Assembly (NCBI GenBank): GCA_008931825.1
Contig: QXVZ01034189.1
Location: 36,190-100,189 of the forward strand
From: Phallusia fumigata
Taxonomy: Eukaryota; Chordata; Ascidiacea; Phlebobranchia; Ascidiidae
Direction of reading: 5' to 3'
DNA length: 64,000 nt
The notes below the pieces were generated by a model. It was not told the origin of the DNA and did not search any database. It was given only the letters and a program-made list of their open reading frames with translations. Below, one piece after another: positions 21,782 to 33,000 of the stretch. Both the position numbers and the translations under genes were made by a program. Positions within the stretch are counted from its first letter, which is position 1. The number at the start of each line of letters is the position of its first letter.

Positions 21782-24700
21782 TTACATTTTTAAGCATGTA
21801 ACATCAAATCCGTCGCCAACAGTCAGTGCCATTTGTTGGAGAAGCATCTGCTTTTTTGCAAATGAACGCGTTGATTCCAACTCGTAAAGGGTTACCAAAT
21901 TGTTTAACGCACCTTCAAACGTGATTGGCTGATGCTATAAAAACATAAACATAAAGGACTGTTAAAATTCTCCAGACATGGTTGGTTTAATTGACAACAG
22001 AGGCACTTTTTTCACCTGTGTTGAAGGTTTTGGTGACGAAACAGTCTCAGAGGAAATGTTTATTGCACTTTCCAGTGTAGCAATTGCATCTTTTAATCGA
22101 CACAGATATAAAAGACACACTGCTTTGTTGTTAAGAACCTGGTAATTTGTAACAATTTTTATAATCACCTTTTCTCCAAGTCAACTCAAGTTTACCTCAA
22201 GATTGTGTGGAGCAAGTTTGAGAGCCTCCGCAAATTGTTGAAGTGCTTCATCCCACTTATTTGCACCCAAGTAAAGAAAACCTCTGTAAAAAAACAGTTT
22301 ATTGCTTTTTATATGCATCATTCGTGAGGTAAATCAAAAAATCTTCTCCAATAAAAATATTTTTCTTGCCCCTTTTATGCATTGTTTACCGATTCATGAA
22401 CAATTGTAATTTGTGAGCAGGGTCATTTCCAACTTCTTTTTCTACTTCTGCAAATCTTAGTTGAGCTGACTTAATATCACCAAGCTGTAGAAATGCCCGG
22501 CCTATACCACTTTGTAAAGCCACTTTGTCACTGCGCAATAAAGTTTTAAAATTTTAGCACAGCAAATATCATCATGCAATATTTTTTAGTTTCCAACCTT
22601 ACCTTGGCTTCAACTTCATTAATTCATCAAATGTCTTAATAGCAGCTTGGTATTCATGAAACTGCACCAGCGCATTTCCTATGAACATGATTTTTGTGAA
22701 ATACACCAACTCATAAAATGGCAAACTTATAGTTTATACATACCTATGGCATACAAAATTTGTATTTTTCTTCCTTGCCACAATTCCAATGATGCTTCTC
22801 TGTCTTCTGGTTTTAATTTAACATCAATTCCTGTTTCGCTCTTTTGGTTAGTAACGTTGTCCAGGATCTACAAGAATTTATGTTTACAACCACATGATTC
22901 TCTACTCCACAAACAACAGATTTATGTAAACTCTGGTCACGTTCACAATACCTTGTTGCAAACATCCATCATTACATACAATCTGGCAATACTTTCTCCT
23001 GGTTTGTTTTTATGTTTTGGAAACTCTGCTTGTAGCAATCGCATAGAGAATGGTACCATTGACCCTTGTCTACCTAAAAGAAACATTGACAAAAAACTTA
23101 CTTGGATTTGTAGCAAAGAACTTTTTCAATAGCATATTTTACAAGCATCTCACTGTCCTGCTCATTTTGCATTTATTAACTCACAACATACCTGGGTAGA
23201 GATCAGGATAAAAACCAAAATACAAATCAGCAGAATCAAATTCACCAAACTGTGAAATCTCAGTTTCCGCAAGGTCAAAGGCTTTCAGCCTTATGAGTAT
23301 AGCTAACCTAACATTCCACCACTGCAGAAAAATAAGTCATATTCACTTTTTGTTTTAATACCTAAAAAAATCAAAGTTACTTGAAGAGTTTCTGGGGTGT
23401 TGCAACTCTCTTGGGTTTTCTGGCCAAATCCTTGTCCAAGGTTTGTCAACACTTTACCACATAAATCAACAGCAGCTCTTAAATTGCCTGTTTCCTATCC
23501 AAACATAAAAAACTCAGTAGAGTAAAGTAAAAAATTGTTATTACACTTCCTGTTCAATGCATGCTAGCATACATTTTTTTATGCAATGTAAAACACTGCC
23601 ATTGTAAATACGCGACAATCCCTAAACTTTATTTATTGACATGTATTATTTCCTTTCATTACTGTGGATTTCTAGTTTTTTAATACCTACATTACATTTG
23701 GTCCATACTTTACATGACATTTATGACTGTTTTTGCATGCATAAATGTTTGGGTCCCCACACAAATTTACAGGTATTTTTTGTAAATATTGTATTTAAAG
23801 TTTGGTACTTACAATTAATTCCTTTAGGCCCTGTCCATCTTGAGTTACATCATTTGCAGATAAAGTATTTCTTTCAATAAACTCATTGCCTTTGTATCTT
23901 GCAAGTACAGCTTTAATTGGGTCACCTGTAAACACTATGGTGGTTATTTCCAAAAAAACAGACAGATAGCTTTCACAGCACGTTTTAGGCACCTAAATAT
24001 TCACTAGTGCAAAGGCCAGGGCGAACCAAATGGTTAGGTTCTAAGGATATTCTTTTCTGTGACCGTGCAACAGCAGCTAAAACCGCCTGGGTTGACTCTG
24101 TTGGGATCCATGCATCCTTTCTTCGATCACTCTCACTGCTTGTTAGTGCATGTGTGAAAGCATCATCTGCAAATGACATTCCAATTGCAAGTAAATGAAT
24201 GCATGCATCTGGACTACTATATTTAATATTAACGATAGCACAAATGTAAAAAAATTAACCTACCACCACCAATAATGGACTGTTGGCCTTGTAAGAGATT
24301 GTGAAATGGATTGTTGGCAACAGAGGATGAAAACAAGTTGCTAGCTGGAAAAGTATCACTTTTTTGTGTTCCAACTTTTTCTTCAAAAAGTGCAGGAGAA
24401 ACATCATTTGAATCAATTTTAAACTGGTCAGAGAGTGTATGAGACAATGGCTCAACTTTGGGTACCTCAAACTCTGCTATGTTTTGCTTTAAATTTGTGT
24501 CCAAGTTTTTTGACACCAGATTGGAAACTGGCATCTTTTCTAAAGCTTCAACTTCTGGTTTTTGGTCTGAAACGTTGTTGTCTTCATCTTTCAAGGATTG
24601 GTCAATAGAAAGATTAGAGATATTTTCAAAAGAATCTTCATCATGAATCATTATGGAAGTCATCAGGTCACTGTCCTCTGTAATGATCATGTTTGCATTG

Positions 24701-25104
24701 TTGTTTGTGTCTTCTTCATTGTTGTTGTCAGTAAAAGATGAAGGGGACAATGGAACAGGCAACTCAAAAGTGTCAGTAACTCCTGTGGTGGATAGTTTCA
24801 AGTCTTTATCTTCAGGTGTGTTGTACATCTTCTCGGGTTCATCAGTTTGAGGAGCATCTTGCTGCTTTTGCGTTTTAATGTCAGAAAACAAATCCTCTGA
24901 AGATGGGGTATTTTGAAATACATTGCAAACAACTGGGGATGATGGGCTGTCTGTACTTTCGGCCACTTGCACTGGGTCTGCTTCAGGTTTTGGTGGAGTA
25001 GATGTTACTATGTCATCAATGTTGTCAGACTCCCCTGCATTATTGAACAAAGTACATACAGGTATAGCTTCCTTTTCCATTTCACCCAAATTTTTGCATG
25101 CCAA
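21782..25104 (-). CDS. TRAPPC12: Trafficking protein particle complex subunit 12 (TRAPPC12)
   Basis: TRAPPC12 (TTC15) is a subunit of metazoan TRAPPIII, which acts in ER-Golgi traffic and autophagy; the human protein also has a mitotic kinetochore role. Twelve coding exons join in frame: 24264-25104, 23993-24166, 23813-23925, 23381-23494, 23192-23321, 22952-23073, 22744-22867, 22603-22678, 22390-22530, 22196-22283, 22016-22138 and 21782-21934. The product is about 732 residues (human 735). The acidic, Ser-rich N-terminus contains IPVCTLF as in human. Exon 2 has DDAFTHALTSSESDRRKDAW, matching the human DPFATALSMSEMDRRNDAW block. Downstream come GSMVPFSMRLLQAE, TPR helices, and a C-terminus LVTYELESTRS-like (NLVTLYELESTRSFAKKQML). 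A minus-strand AATAAA lies 24 bases past the stop. The start ATG at 25104 is the first in-frame one upstream of IPVCTLF. Confidence 0.95.
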
Positions 25105-25829
25105 ACGAATGTACTAATCTGCCATGCAACACCATAACAATGAAACAAAACAGCGGCTTTTGTTTGCCTAAAAAAACACGTAGAAATTGAAACACTTTGT
25201 ATCAACCGCATTGCCGGTTATAGCCTATCAATTTGATTGGGGAACTTTCTGCACCAGAATTGCAAGTCATATTTTACCCTGACCTTCACTTGTTCACTTG
25301 GCTTTTGCATTCATGTGTAAGTTGCATGTAACATGTAGGTGCCACACCGTATGTGTTTCGGCGCAGTCCTAATTCACTTTGTTGATTGTTCGTATACTTG
25401 CTTTTTCGGACTTTTTTCTCCATAAAAATCAATGTGTGCAATGAAGCGTTCGAAGCGCGCAAGTTTGTTTTGGTTGACTTGTGTAGTTGTGTTGTGGTGA
25501 AATGGAATTAAGTTAACGAATGGATTTTTCGAGGCTCCGTTTTGTTTCTACTGGCCGACAAATTATGATGTAATTTAGCCTAGCTTATAAGTCGTCCTAA
25601 TGGCCTATTATGTAAACATCTCATACCAGTTTTCTATGAAATGGCAAAGGTGACAAAAAGTAAATTTGTAAACTAGTTCGACACAAATCCTCAAAATCCA
25701 CAAACCAGACGTTTTGTGAAAGTTGTTAAAACCTCGCTTGCATGCACCTTGTTGACTTTGGCATCTGAAAGAAATGTTAAATACTTTATTAACTTGCTTT
25801 TGGTAGGATATTTTTTAGTTAATGTCGAC
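25105..25829. promoter_or_regulatory. Divergent promoter region of TRAPPC12 (-) and APTX (+)
   Basis: The two start codons face away from each other across 725 bases, with no other gene recognised between them. No TATA box or specific factor site can be named with confidence. A shared bidirectional promoter is an inference from the arrangement. Confidence 0.45.
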
Positions 25830-27588
25830 ATGAGCAAGAAGTTTTTGGAGAAAAACATTGAATGTTATCTGACTTGCCTCAACAAAACTCATGGAGATAT
25901 CTTACTGCCTAACAGAGTTCCTGTGGTTGTTGGACGAATGTCAGAGCTTGGAATAACAGACAAAGTATGTTCCAGGAATCAGCTTGAGCTGACATCTAAC
26001 TATCACAGCAAGTATGAGAAATGTTGTTTTACTTTGTAAATGCGAATGGAATTTTATAGGCCTTTGCCCTGCTCAAAAAATCTTGGAACTTAAGTAATTA
26101 AATAAAAGCCCCCATAAACCACCACACTGTTTGTTGTGTATTAAATCTGGTGCCCTGTGTGTTTCACCTGCTGTGGATAAAAATAATGAAACAATCTTAA
26201 CAATTCCCATCTGTGCAACTAATTTCAAGAAATTATACTTTTTGGTAAAGATATGTTCTGGTAAAAAGACTTGGTGCCAACTCTTCACAAATAGATGGCA
26301 TTGAGATTAAAAGAAACACAACTTCAAAACTAATTCCCGGGCAGAAATTATTTATTGTCAACATGAAATATCCACACTGTATCAAGTTTGAAGGTAATAA
26401 CATGACTGTTCCAGCATCATACTGCCATTAGAACTCTGTACATTTTTAAATTTGCAGGAGATTGTGATAAACAGATTAGTGGAGAAAGGGCAACCTCACA
26501 TCATGACACTACCCATTCAGTTCCGACCTCAAAACGAACTCGAAAAGGTAACAAAACAGAGGTGGACAAAAAGAAACTCAAAGTCAAAAATATGAGAACA
26601 AAAGGAAATGATTCATTGCAAAATGAAAGCATATCTGAATATTCATTCAAATCAAATGAAGACAATCAAGAATGCAGTGCAAAAATTACATTAGCAGACA
26701 CAGAAAAAAGAGACAACAAATGTGCAACATCGAATCATTGGAGTGCTGGGTTAAAATCTGCAATGGAAGATCCTAAAAGTCATGTGTTTCAAGATGAGGA
26801 AGTTGTTGTTATCAAAGATAAATACCCAAAAGTACATGTTAGCTTACATGTTTTTTAAGTATTTGGCAATTTTCCACTTGTGTCATATCATTTCAGGCAA
26901 AATTTCATTGGTTGGTTTTGCCAAGAAAAAATATCCCATCAACCAAGCATTTGAAACAGGAACATTTGCCATTGGTGAAACACATGCTTAAAGTTTGTAC
27001 AGATAGCAATGCATTTTAAACCTATGCCATTGAATGTACAACCAAGTTTCCTTAGGTGGGTGAAGGACTTACAAGCCAAAAGACGGATGATTGCTCATTA
27101 AAATCAGTTAGTTTTAGATGCGGCTTTCATGCAATTGCAAGTATGAGGTATATATGTTACAAGTATTGATTTTGTTTAGTAGCATATATTGTAATTTTGT
27201 ACTGTGTTATGTAGTCAACTGCATATGCATGTAATCAGCCAGGACTTCATTTCGACATTCCTAAAAACAAAGAAACATTGGAACTCCTTCACAACTAATT
27301 ACTTTGTTGATGCAACGGGTATGTGCGCATTGCGGTGTTACCAAATGACGTATGTTTGTACAGGTCTATATTACCACGTCATTCCTGTATTTTTTTGTAT
27401 CGGTAGACATCATTGCAGAATTGGAAACCAAGGGTGAAGTCGAAAATCGAAGTTCTTACAAATCGTTACTTGGCATTGAATTGCGGTTGGTACATTGCAA
27501 TTGTTGCTCTTTGCGCCTGATAAAACGTCCCGGGTTGTTTACAGGTGCCACGTGTGTGGAAACTCACAGAAAAATATGCCGACGCTGA
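25830..27588 (+). CDS. APTX: Aprataxin (DNA 5'-adenylate hydrolase)
   Basis: Aprataxin removes AMP from abortive ligation intermediates at DNA 5' ends. Seven coding exons join in frame: 25830-26011, 26251-26393, 26458-26831, 26897-26992, 27056-27147, 27215-27318 and 27407-27588, giving about 390 residues. The FHA domain is at about 20-110 ([20 protein letters not shown], then [10 protein letters not shown]), as in human APTX and PNKP. A Lys-rich linker follows (KRTRKGNK). The HIT domain starts with [20 protein letters not shown] and IKDKYPK and includes [13 protein letters not shown]. The HIT triad segment reads [12 protein letters not shown] against human SHVHLHVISQDF, so the first His is Gln while the central nucleophilic His and third His remain. 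The C-terminus has HCNCC...[11 protein letters not shown], a degenerate-looking version of the family C2H2 finger. The start is the first ATG in frame with the FHA domain. Confidence 0.93.
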
Positions 27589-27877
27589 AACACCACATCC
27601 AATTATGCAAATGAACATCGTTCTTGCAAAAGTCACAATTAATTTCGATTCAACGGGAATTGTGCACCATCTAGTCATTTTTCTGATAGCAACATCCAGC
27701 AACAAGAATATTAAACGTGTTTTGCATGGATTGCACTAGTTAACGTTGTTAATTGACTTGAGCTACAGCAAACTCGTAAAATTTTTCGCCTTTTGACTTG
27801 GATGCAGAAGGCTTCAGGACATCAAATTTTTGGTACATAACCACCAAAGTTTCAAAAAAAATTCACGTTAAAGTACA

Positions 27878-28380
27878 ATGCAACCGGCAAACGTCGCGTG
27901 TAAACCTGAAACAATAGAATCCTGTTTTGCTTGTCTTGTGAACGAATTGAATCACGGAACAGGTAATCTAATTGAAAAGTAACGGACAATGCTCGACGGT
28001 GCCGGTTTGGGAAAAGCTGCGATGGGCATAAAGAGCATGAGCGATAAATTCTTGTCTTTTGCCCGGCAACTTTCAGTGAGGTATCCATCAGTTAAAGAGA
28101 ATGGTAAAATAGTTTATAGCTATTCTAACTATTATGTTCAGCGCTTTTTATTTCTAACTATTATGGTCAGCACTTAAGTGTTAACAGCACAGATTGGTTT
28201 TAAAATTGTAGCAAGCACAAAAAAAAATATTCAGTTAAAACCTTACCTTAGATAATGCAACGTGTAGCTTAAAACGCAAAGCGTCGTTGGTACAACCTGA
28301 CGTATGGGATTTCTTTTTTAGAAAAAATCCTTTGCCACAATAGTAAACAGGTCTGTGTTGATTCATTTTCGCCCTGGTAA
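27878..28380 (+). CDS. Tentative small three-exon gene, unknown function
   Basis: Three short segments join in phase with GT-AG introns: 27878-27962, 28077-28103 and 28322-28380. They give about 56 residues starting MQPANVACKPETIESCFACL and ending CVDSFSPW. Cysteines fall as CFAC and CHNSKQVC, hinting at a small metal-binding or twin-Cys fold, but I recognise no family. The short second exon (27 bases) and small overall size make chance a real possibility. Transcript evidence would decide. Confidence 0.28.
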
Positions 28381-30027
28381 CTCTTTCGCGGCTGAACCCA
28401 CACAAAGTCTTATCGTGTTGTTGGAAGTCTTTGTTGGAGGATCGTGTGCCATTGTGTTGTTCGTAATCAATTCCGTTTCGTTCAGGCCTTCAACGTAACA
28501 GTCGTAATACAGGAGAGAAGGCGACACTTTTCTGATACCACGCAGTTCCGTAATGCCAGGGAGCACGGTTACCGAGCTAGGCACTGGATTATTTTTGTAA
28601 AACACAGTCAACATCAGCCATTTGAAGTGCAATTGCTCTTTAAGTAGTTAGCAATGTGGTTGCTTCCAATTTTACCAAGCCAGGGAGAGTGAAGTCACTG
28701 AAGTGCTTAGACAAACATGGCGTAAAGGCCACACTTTCTGACACTGTGTTTACACAAGGTACATTGCTATGTCAGAGAGCTGAGGGCTTGTAAATGGTAG
28801 TTTATGGCAACGAGCGCGTTGTGGTAACTTCTGTATCAAGGTTTCTACAGGCTTTCAACGTCAAAACTAGTAGATTTTCAAAAACTAGAAGGCCATGTTA
28901 GGCCTAATAAGTACACCTATGTCCAGGACTATTAACTACACTGATCACATGCTTATGAGCTTTTACACAGTAAAGCAACGCACTGCTAAAAAAAGATGTA
29001 TGTGTTGTGTTTTGGTTTGTGCGCGATTGCAAGCACTAGTAAGAAACGTTTTGTATCGTCACAGGCGCAGTCAACATTAGGTACCTGAAGATACGTTAAG
29101 TGCAGATTAGTTGAGTCGCCAGGCTTAGCTGGTGACCAGCATAATTTGAAACCTGTTGGGTTTTGAGTAGGGTTAAATTATTATTGTAAGTTTGTGGTTT
29201 AATTCCTACAGGTAATCTTTTTGTAGTAGCCCATGTAGAAGGCAAATAAGCCTACACTTAGCTGAAACAAGTAAAGTCAGCTCTGCTGACTAAAAACTAT
29301 GCTGAATAAATCGGTAATTGTGCTTTGTTTTGACTAAGTTGAAAAGTTAACAGCGCAATTACTTACTGCGAGGTAACTTTATTTCCAAATAAAACTAACA
29401 AACTAATAGTTGCTGGGGTGATCAATTAGGCTACGTTGCTAGTATAGACAAACATTCCAATTAGAGTTTAGCTGTGCTTTATGTTGTTGGGTCTTTCAAC
29501 ATCTTTATAAAAGTTATGTCTGTAGTGGGCCTTAAATAATATTTCCACAAACCGCAATTTCATAGAGCGCCAAAAACTATATTGTTTGATATCGATCTGC
29601 TCAAAATCTATTTTCTAGTTTTGTACATGGCGATAATACTCCATTGTATCACAACTCTTTGACATCGGCCTATGTCAATATTGCTTGAAGATACAATTGA
29701 GTGGCCCCATTTCGTTTCTTTTGTGCAACCTAAGAAAATGGTTTACGTGCCGTGCTTAGAAATTGAGCTTATGTGTCAATTCAAGATTTTATTTGTTTAG
29801 CTTTCTTTTTACCAGATATCTAACACAACAATCGACACATGAACATGTGTTGATAGACCAAACACCTTAACTTTGCTTGTAGATCAGGGGTAGTGCCTTT
29901 CAGTGTTAAGTCTTTCGATGTACTTCGAATTGTCAACAGAGAACAGGGTATAGAGTTAAATGTGTTTTAATGATACCTGCCGTGGACCAAATCCCTGCAG
30001 CCAACTTAGGAAGAGGAAGCAGGGACA
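28381..30027. other. Intergenic/5' region of the DCX-PLAT gene, no gene supported
   Basis: Short reading frames occur, the best being on the minus strand at 28363-28632, but none carries recognisable motifs or a consistent exon chain. The right part presumably contains promoter and 5'UTR of the large gene starting at 30028. Confidence 0.4.
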
Positions 30028-33000
30028 ATGTTGATAAACAAGCCACCTGCATATGAGAGCAGCATGTCGCAAAATTTTCATAACCCCGTTTCCCATCAAG
30101 CCGGCTTCCCAAACCACTCGCAACATGGTCACGGCAGCCACGTTTCTAAGCGCAACGCCGGATCGAAATTCGGCCTCACTTCGACTCACGGCAACGACTC
30201 GACCACGGGAATAAATGACTCCATGCTAAACTTTTATCCCCATTTGATGCAACCAACGAGAATGAGTGAAGCGGTTGGAGGAGAGAGCAGTAACAGCAGT
30301 TCAAACCGGAGTCCTTCAACTCGTATGAGTCTAAAAAACGCCGCAACACTATCCACAGCTAAGACAGTTTCATTTTACAGAAGTGGAGATGTGCATATGC
30401 AGGTAATAACTTGACAACTGCTTTATCCATTAGCCGTACCAATGCGGCCTGCAAGATAAAGAGATTACATTTTGTGTACATTTTAGGCGTTTAAAGTTGC
30501 GATAACCAAACGTCATTTCCGAACTTTTGACTCCCTGCTGGAAGCATTATCAGATCGGGTATACTTATGTGATTTTGTATACTGTAACTTGTTCAAAGTA
30601 GTTGACAATTTTGCTTATTTCCTATAGATACCCTTACCCTTTGGGGTCCGTACAGTCAGTACCCCAAATGGAACACACGGGATCAGCAGACTCGATGAAT
30701 TCGAAGACGGAAAAAGTTACGTGTGTTCCGACAAGAAAACCGTAAAACCTCTAAACTTAAATGCAGTCCGTAGTAGCAGACCACCCTGGTTTATAAGGTA
30801 ACGCCACTATTATTACAAATGTTACCTCCTTTCATACCATATTAACGTATTTTGCTTACTTGCAGTAAACCAAGAACTAGAAATCGAATAGTTGCCCAAC
30901 TGGTAAGGCCAGCTGAATCGGAATCGTTTCGTGTCCCTCTAAGATTAACTCAGGTCAAAACGCCAAAAAAGATTGTTGTCGTTCGTAATGGAGACCCAAG
31001 CTTCAGGTACACTTTATAACAGTTTTTTTGTTTTACTAAATATTTACTTGATTTCATATTCATTCGTGGTCGGCGGAACTAATTTTACTAAATTTCATAT
31101 CCTACGCCTGACTGCTGGGTAAAACCATTTTCATGCAACTGTACGTCTTTCAATTTGTTTTGCATTCAATGTGGTTTGTTTTTAGACACACAATTTTGTT
31201 AAGTCGAAGAACTCCGCAGAGTTTTGAAAGCATCATGGAGGACATCGGGGAAATTTTCCGAATGAGAGTGCACAAGTTATTTACCTCCGACGGACGAAGA
31301 GTAAGTTCACGTTTAATTTGCAATTTCCTCCAAAAGTGTCACACTTCCATACAGGTCGAAAGCCTTCAAGCTCTTTTTCTGGGACCCAACGTGTACGTTG
31401 CCTCTGGCAGAGAAGCATTTCAGCCAATGGAGTACAGGATTAAGAGAGTTGCTATTGTTGACGACAAAAGAGGTATGTCGGCAGTGTTGCTTTTCTTTAC
31501 AACGTTGTGTTTAATGTTTTCATCAACATAGATCCTGGTTCTGGAGAAGTTACCACAGATCTAAGCAAAGAAAGAACACCAAAGGAACTGAAAAAAACGA
31601 GTAGGCTCTTTATAACATCTTTTTTTTTTTAATAGCGTATCTAAAAAATATAGCTTTGTTGTTAATGTTGCAGAAGGGAAATGGCGGGTTAGTGTTGCAA
31701 CGAGTGAGTTGCCTGCTGCTGGAACCGACTCGAGGGTTATGATCACCGTATACGGCGTTAAAGGCAATTCCGGTCCCATTCTTTTAAGCGATGGCAACAA
31801 AAGCACTTTCAGAAGCGGAAACGAAGACGAATTTGTGGTATGTCGTTCAGAATTAAAACGCGTCTTTATTGAGTCCGTTTCTGTTGATACAGTTTGGTGT
31901 TTTGGTTAGNGTTGCCTTTCTTCACAACATTGTGTTTAATGTTTTCATCAATATAGATCCTGGCTCTGGAGAAGTTACCACAGATCTAAGCAAAGAAAGA
32001 ACACCGAAGGAACTGAAAAAAACGAGTAGGCTCTTTATAACATTGTTTTTTTCAATAACGGATCTAAAAAATATAGCTTTGTTGTTAATGTTGCAGAAGG
32101 GAAATGGCGGGTTAGCGTTGCAACGAGTGAGTTGCCTGCTGCTGGAACCGACTCGAGGGTTATGATCACCGTATACGGCGTTAAAGGCAATTCCGGTCCC
32201 GTTCTTTTAAGCGATGGCAACAAAAGCACTTTCAAAAGCGGAAACGAAGACGAATTCGTGGTATGTCGTTCAGCATTAAAACGCGTCTTTATTGAATCCA
32301 TTTCTGTTGATACAGTTTGGTGTTTTGGTTAGATTCATGTTGGTTCAATTGGAGACATTCGAAAGGTAAGAATAGCTCACGACAATTCGGGGACTTCCCC
32401 CGGTTGGCTGTGTGACTCGATTACCCTCACTGACGTCACGACAGGAGAAAAACTCGACTTTCACTGCAACAAGTGAGTATTAACAATACGGCCTATTAAA
32501 ATAACTTGCTATTATATTAATGTATTACTTTTATACAACGCTTCGTTAGGTGGTTATCAAGGGATGAAGATGATGGCGATATTTGTCGAGAAATAGCAGC
32601 CCGCCTTCCGGACAAGCCTATATTACCTGGTAACTTGACATGATTAACACAATTTTAAATATGGAACAGATTACATGTAGATGTATCTGTGGCACTTAAA
32701 CTCTGTTTCAAAAGAATTTTGGTTTTTAAAGCATTAGATTGGGTAATTAGATTTTCATCATGTTGGTTTTGATTGGTTACCAACTTTTAATAATATTCAT
32801 TTTTTACCGTTTTTGTTTTATCTACAGAACTAACTTACGTGGTCTCTGTCACCACTGGCAACTTGTGGAACGCCGGAACGGACGCTGAAATATTGTTAAC
32901 CTTGTACGGTGATGTGGGCGACTGTGGACCTCGATTACTTCAGCACGGAGGAAAAGCACAACCTCAAGTTAAGGGAACCGTAAGTATTTCACTGTTTGTA

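Noticed and set aside
28363-28632. Minus-strand 89-codon frame
   Set aside because: No recognisable motif, no supporting splice partners, and it overlaps the tentative plus-strand mini-gene.
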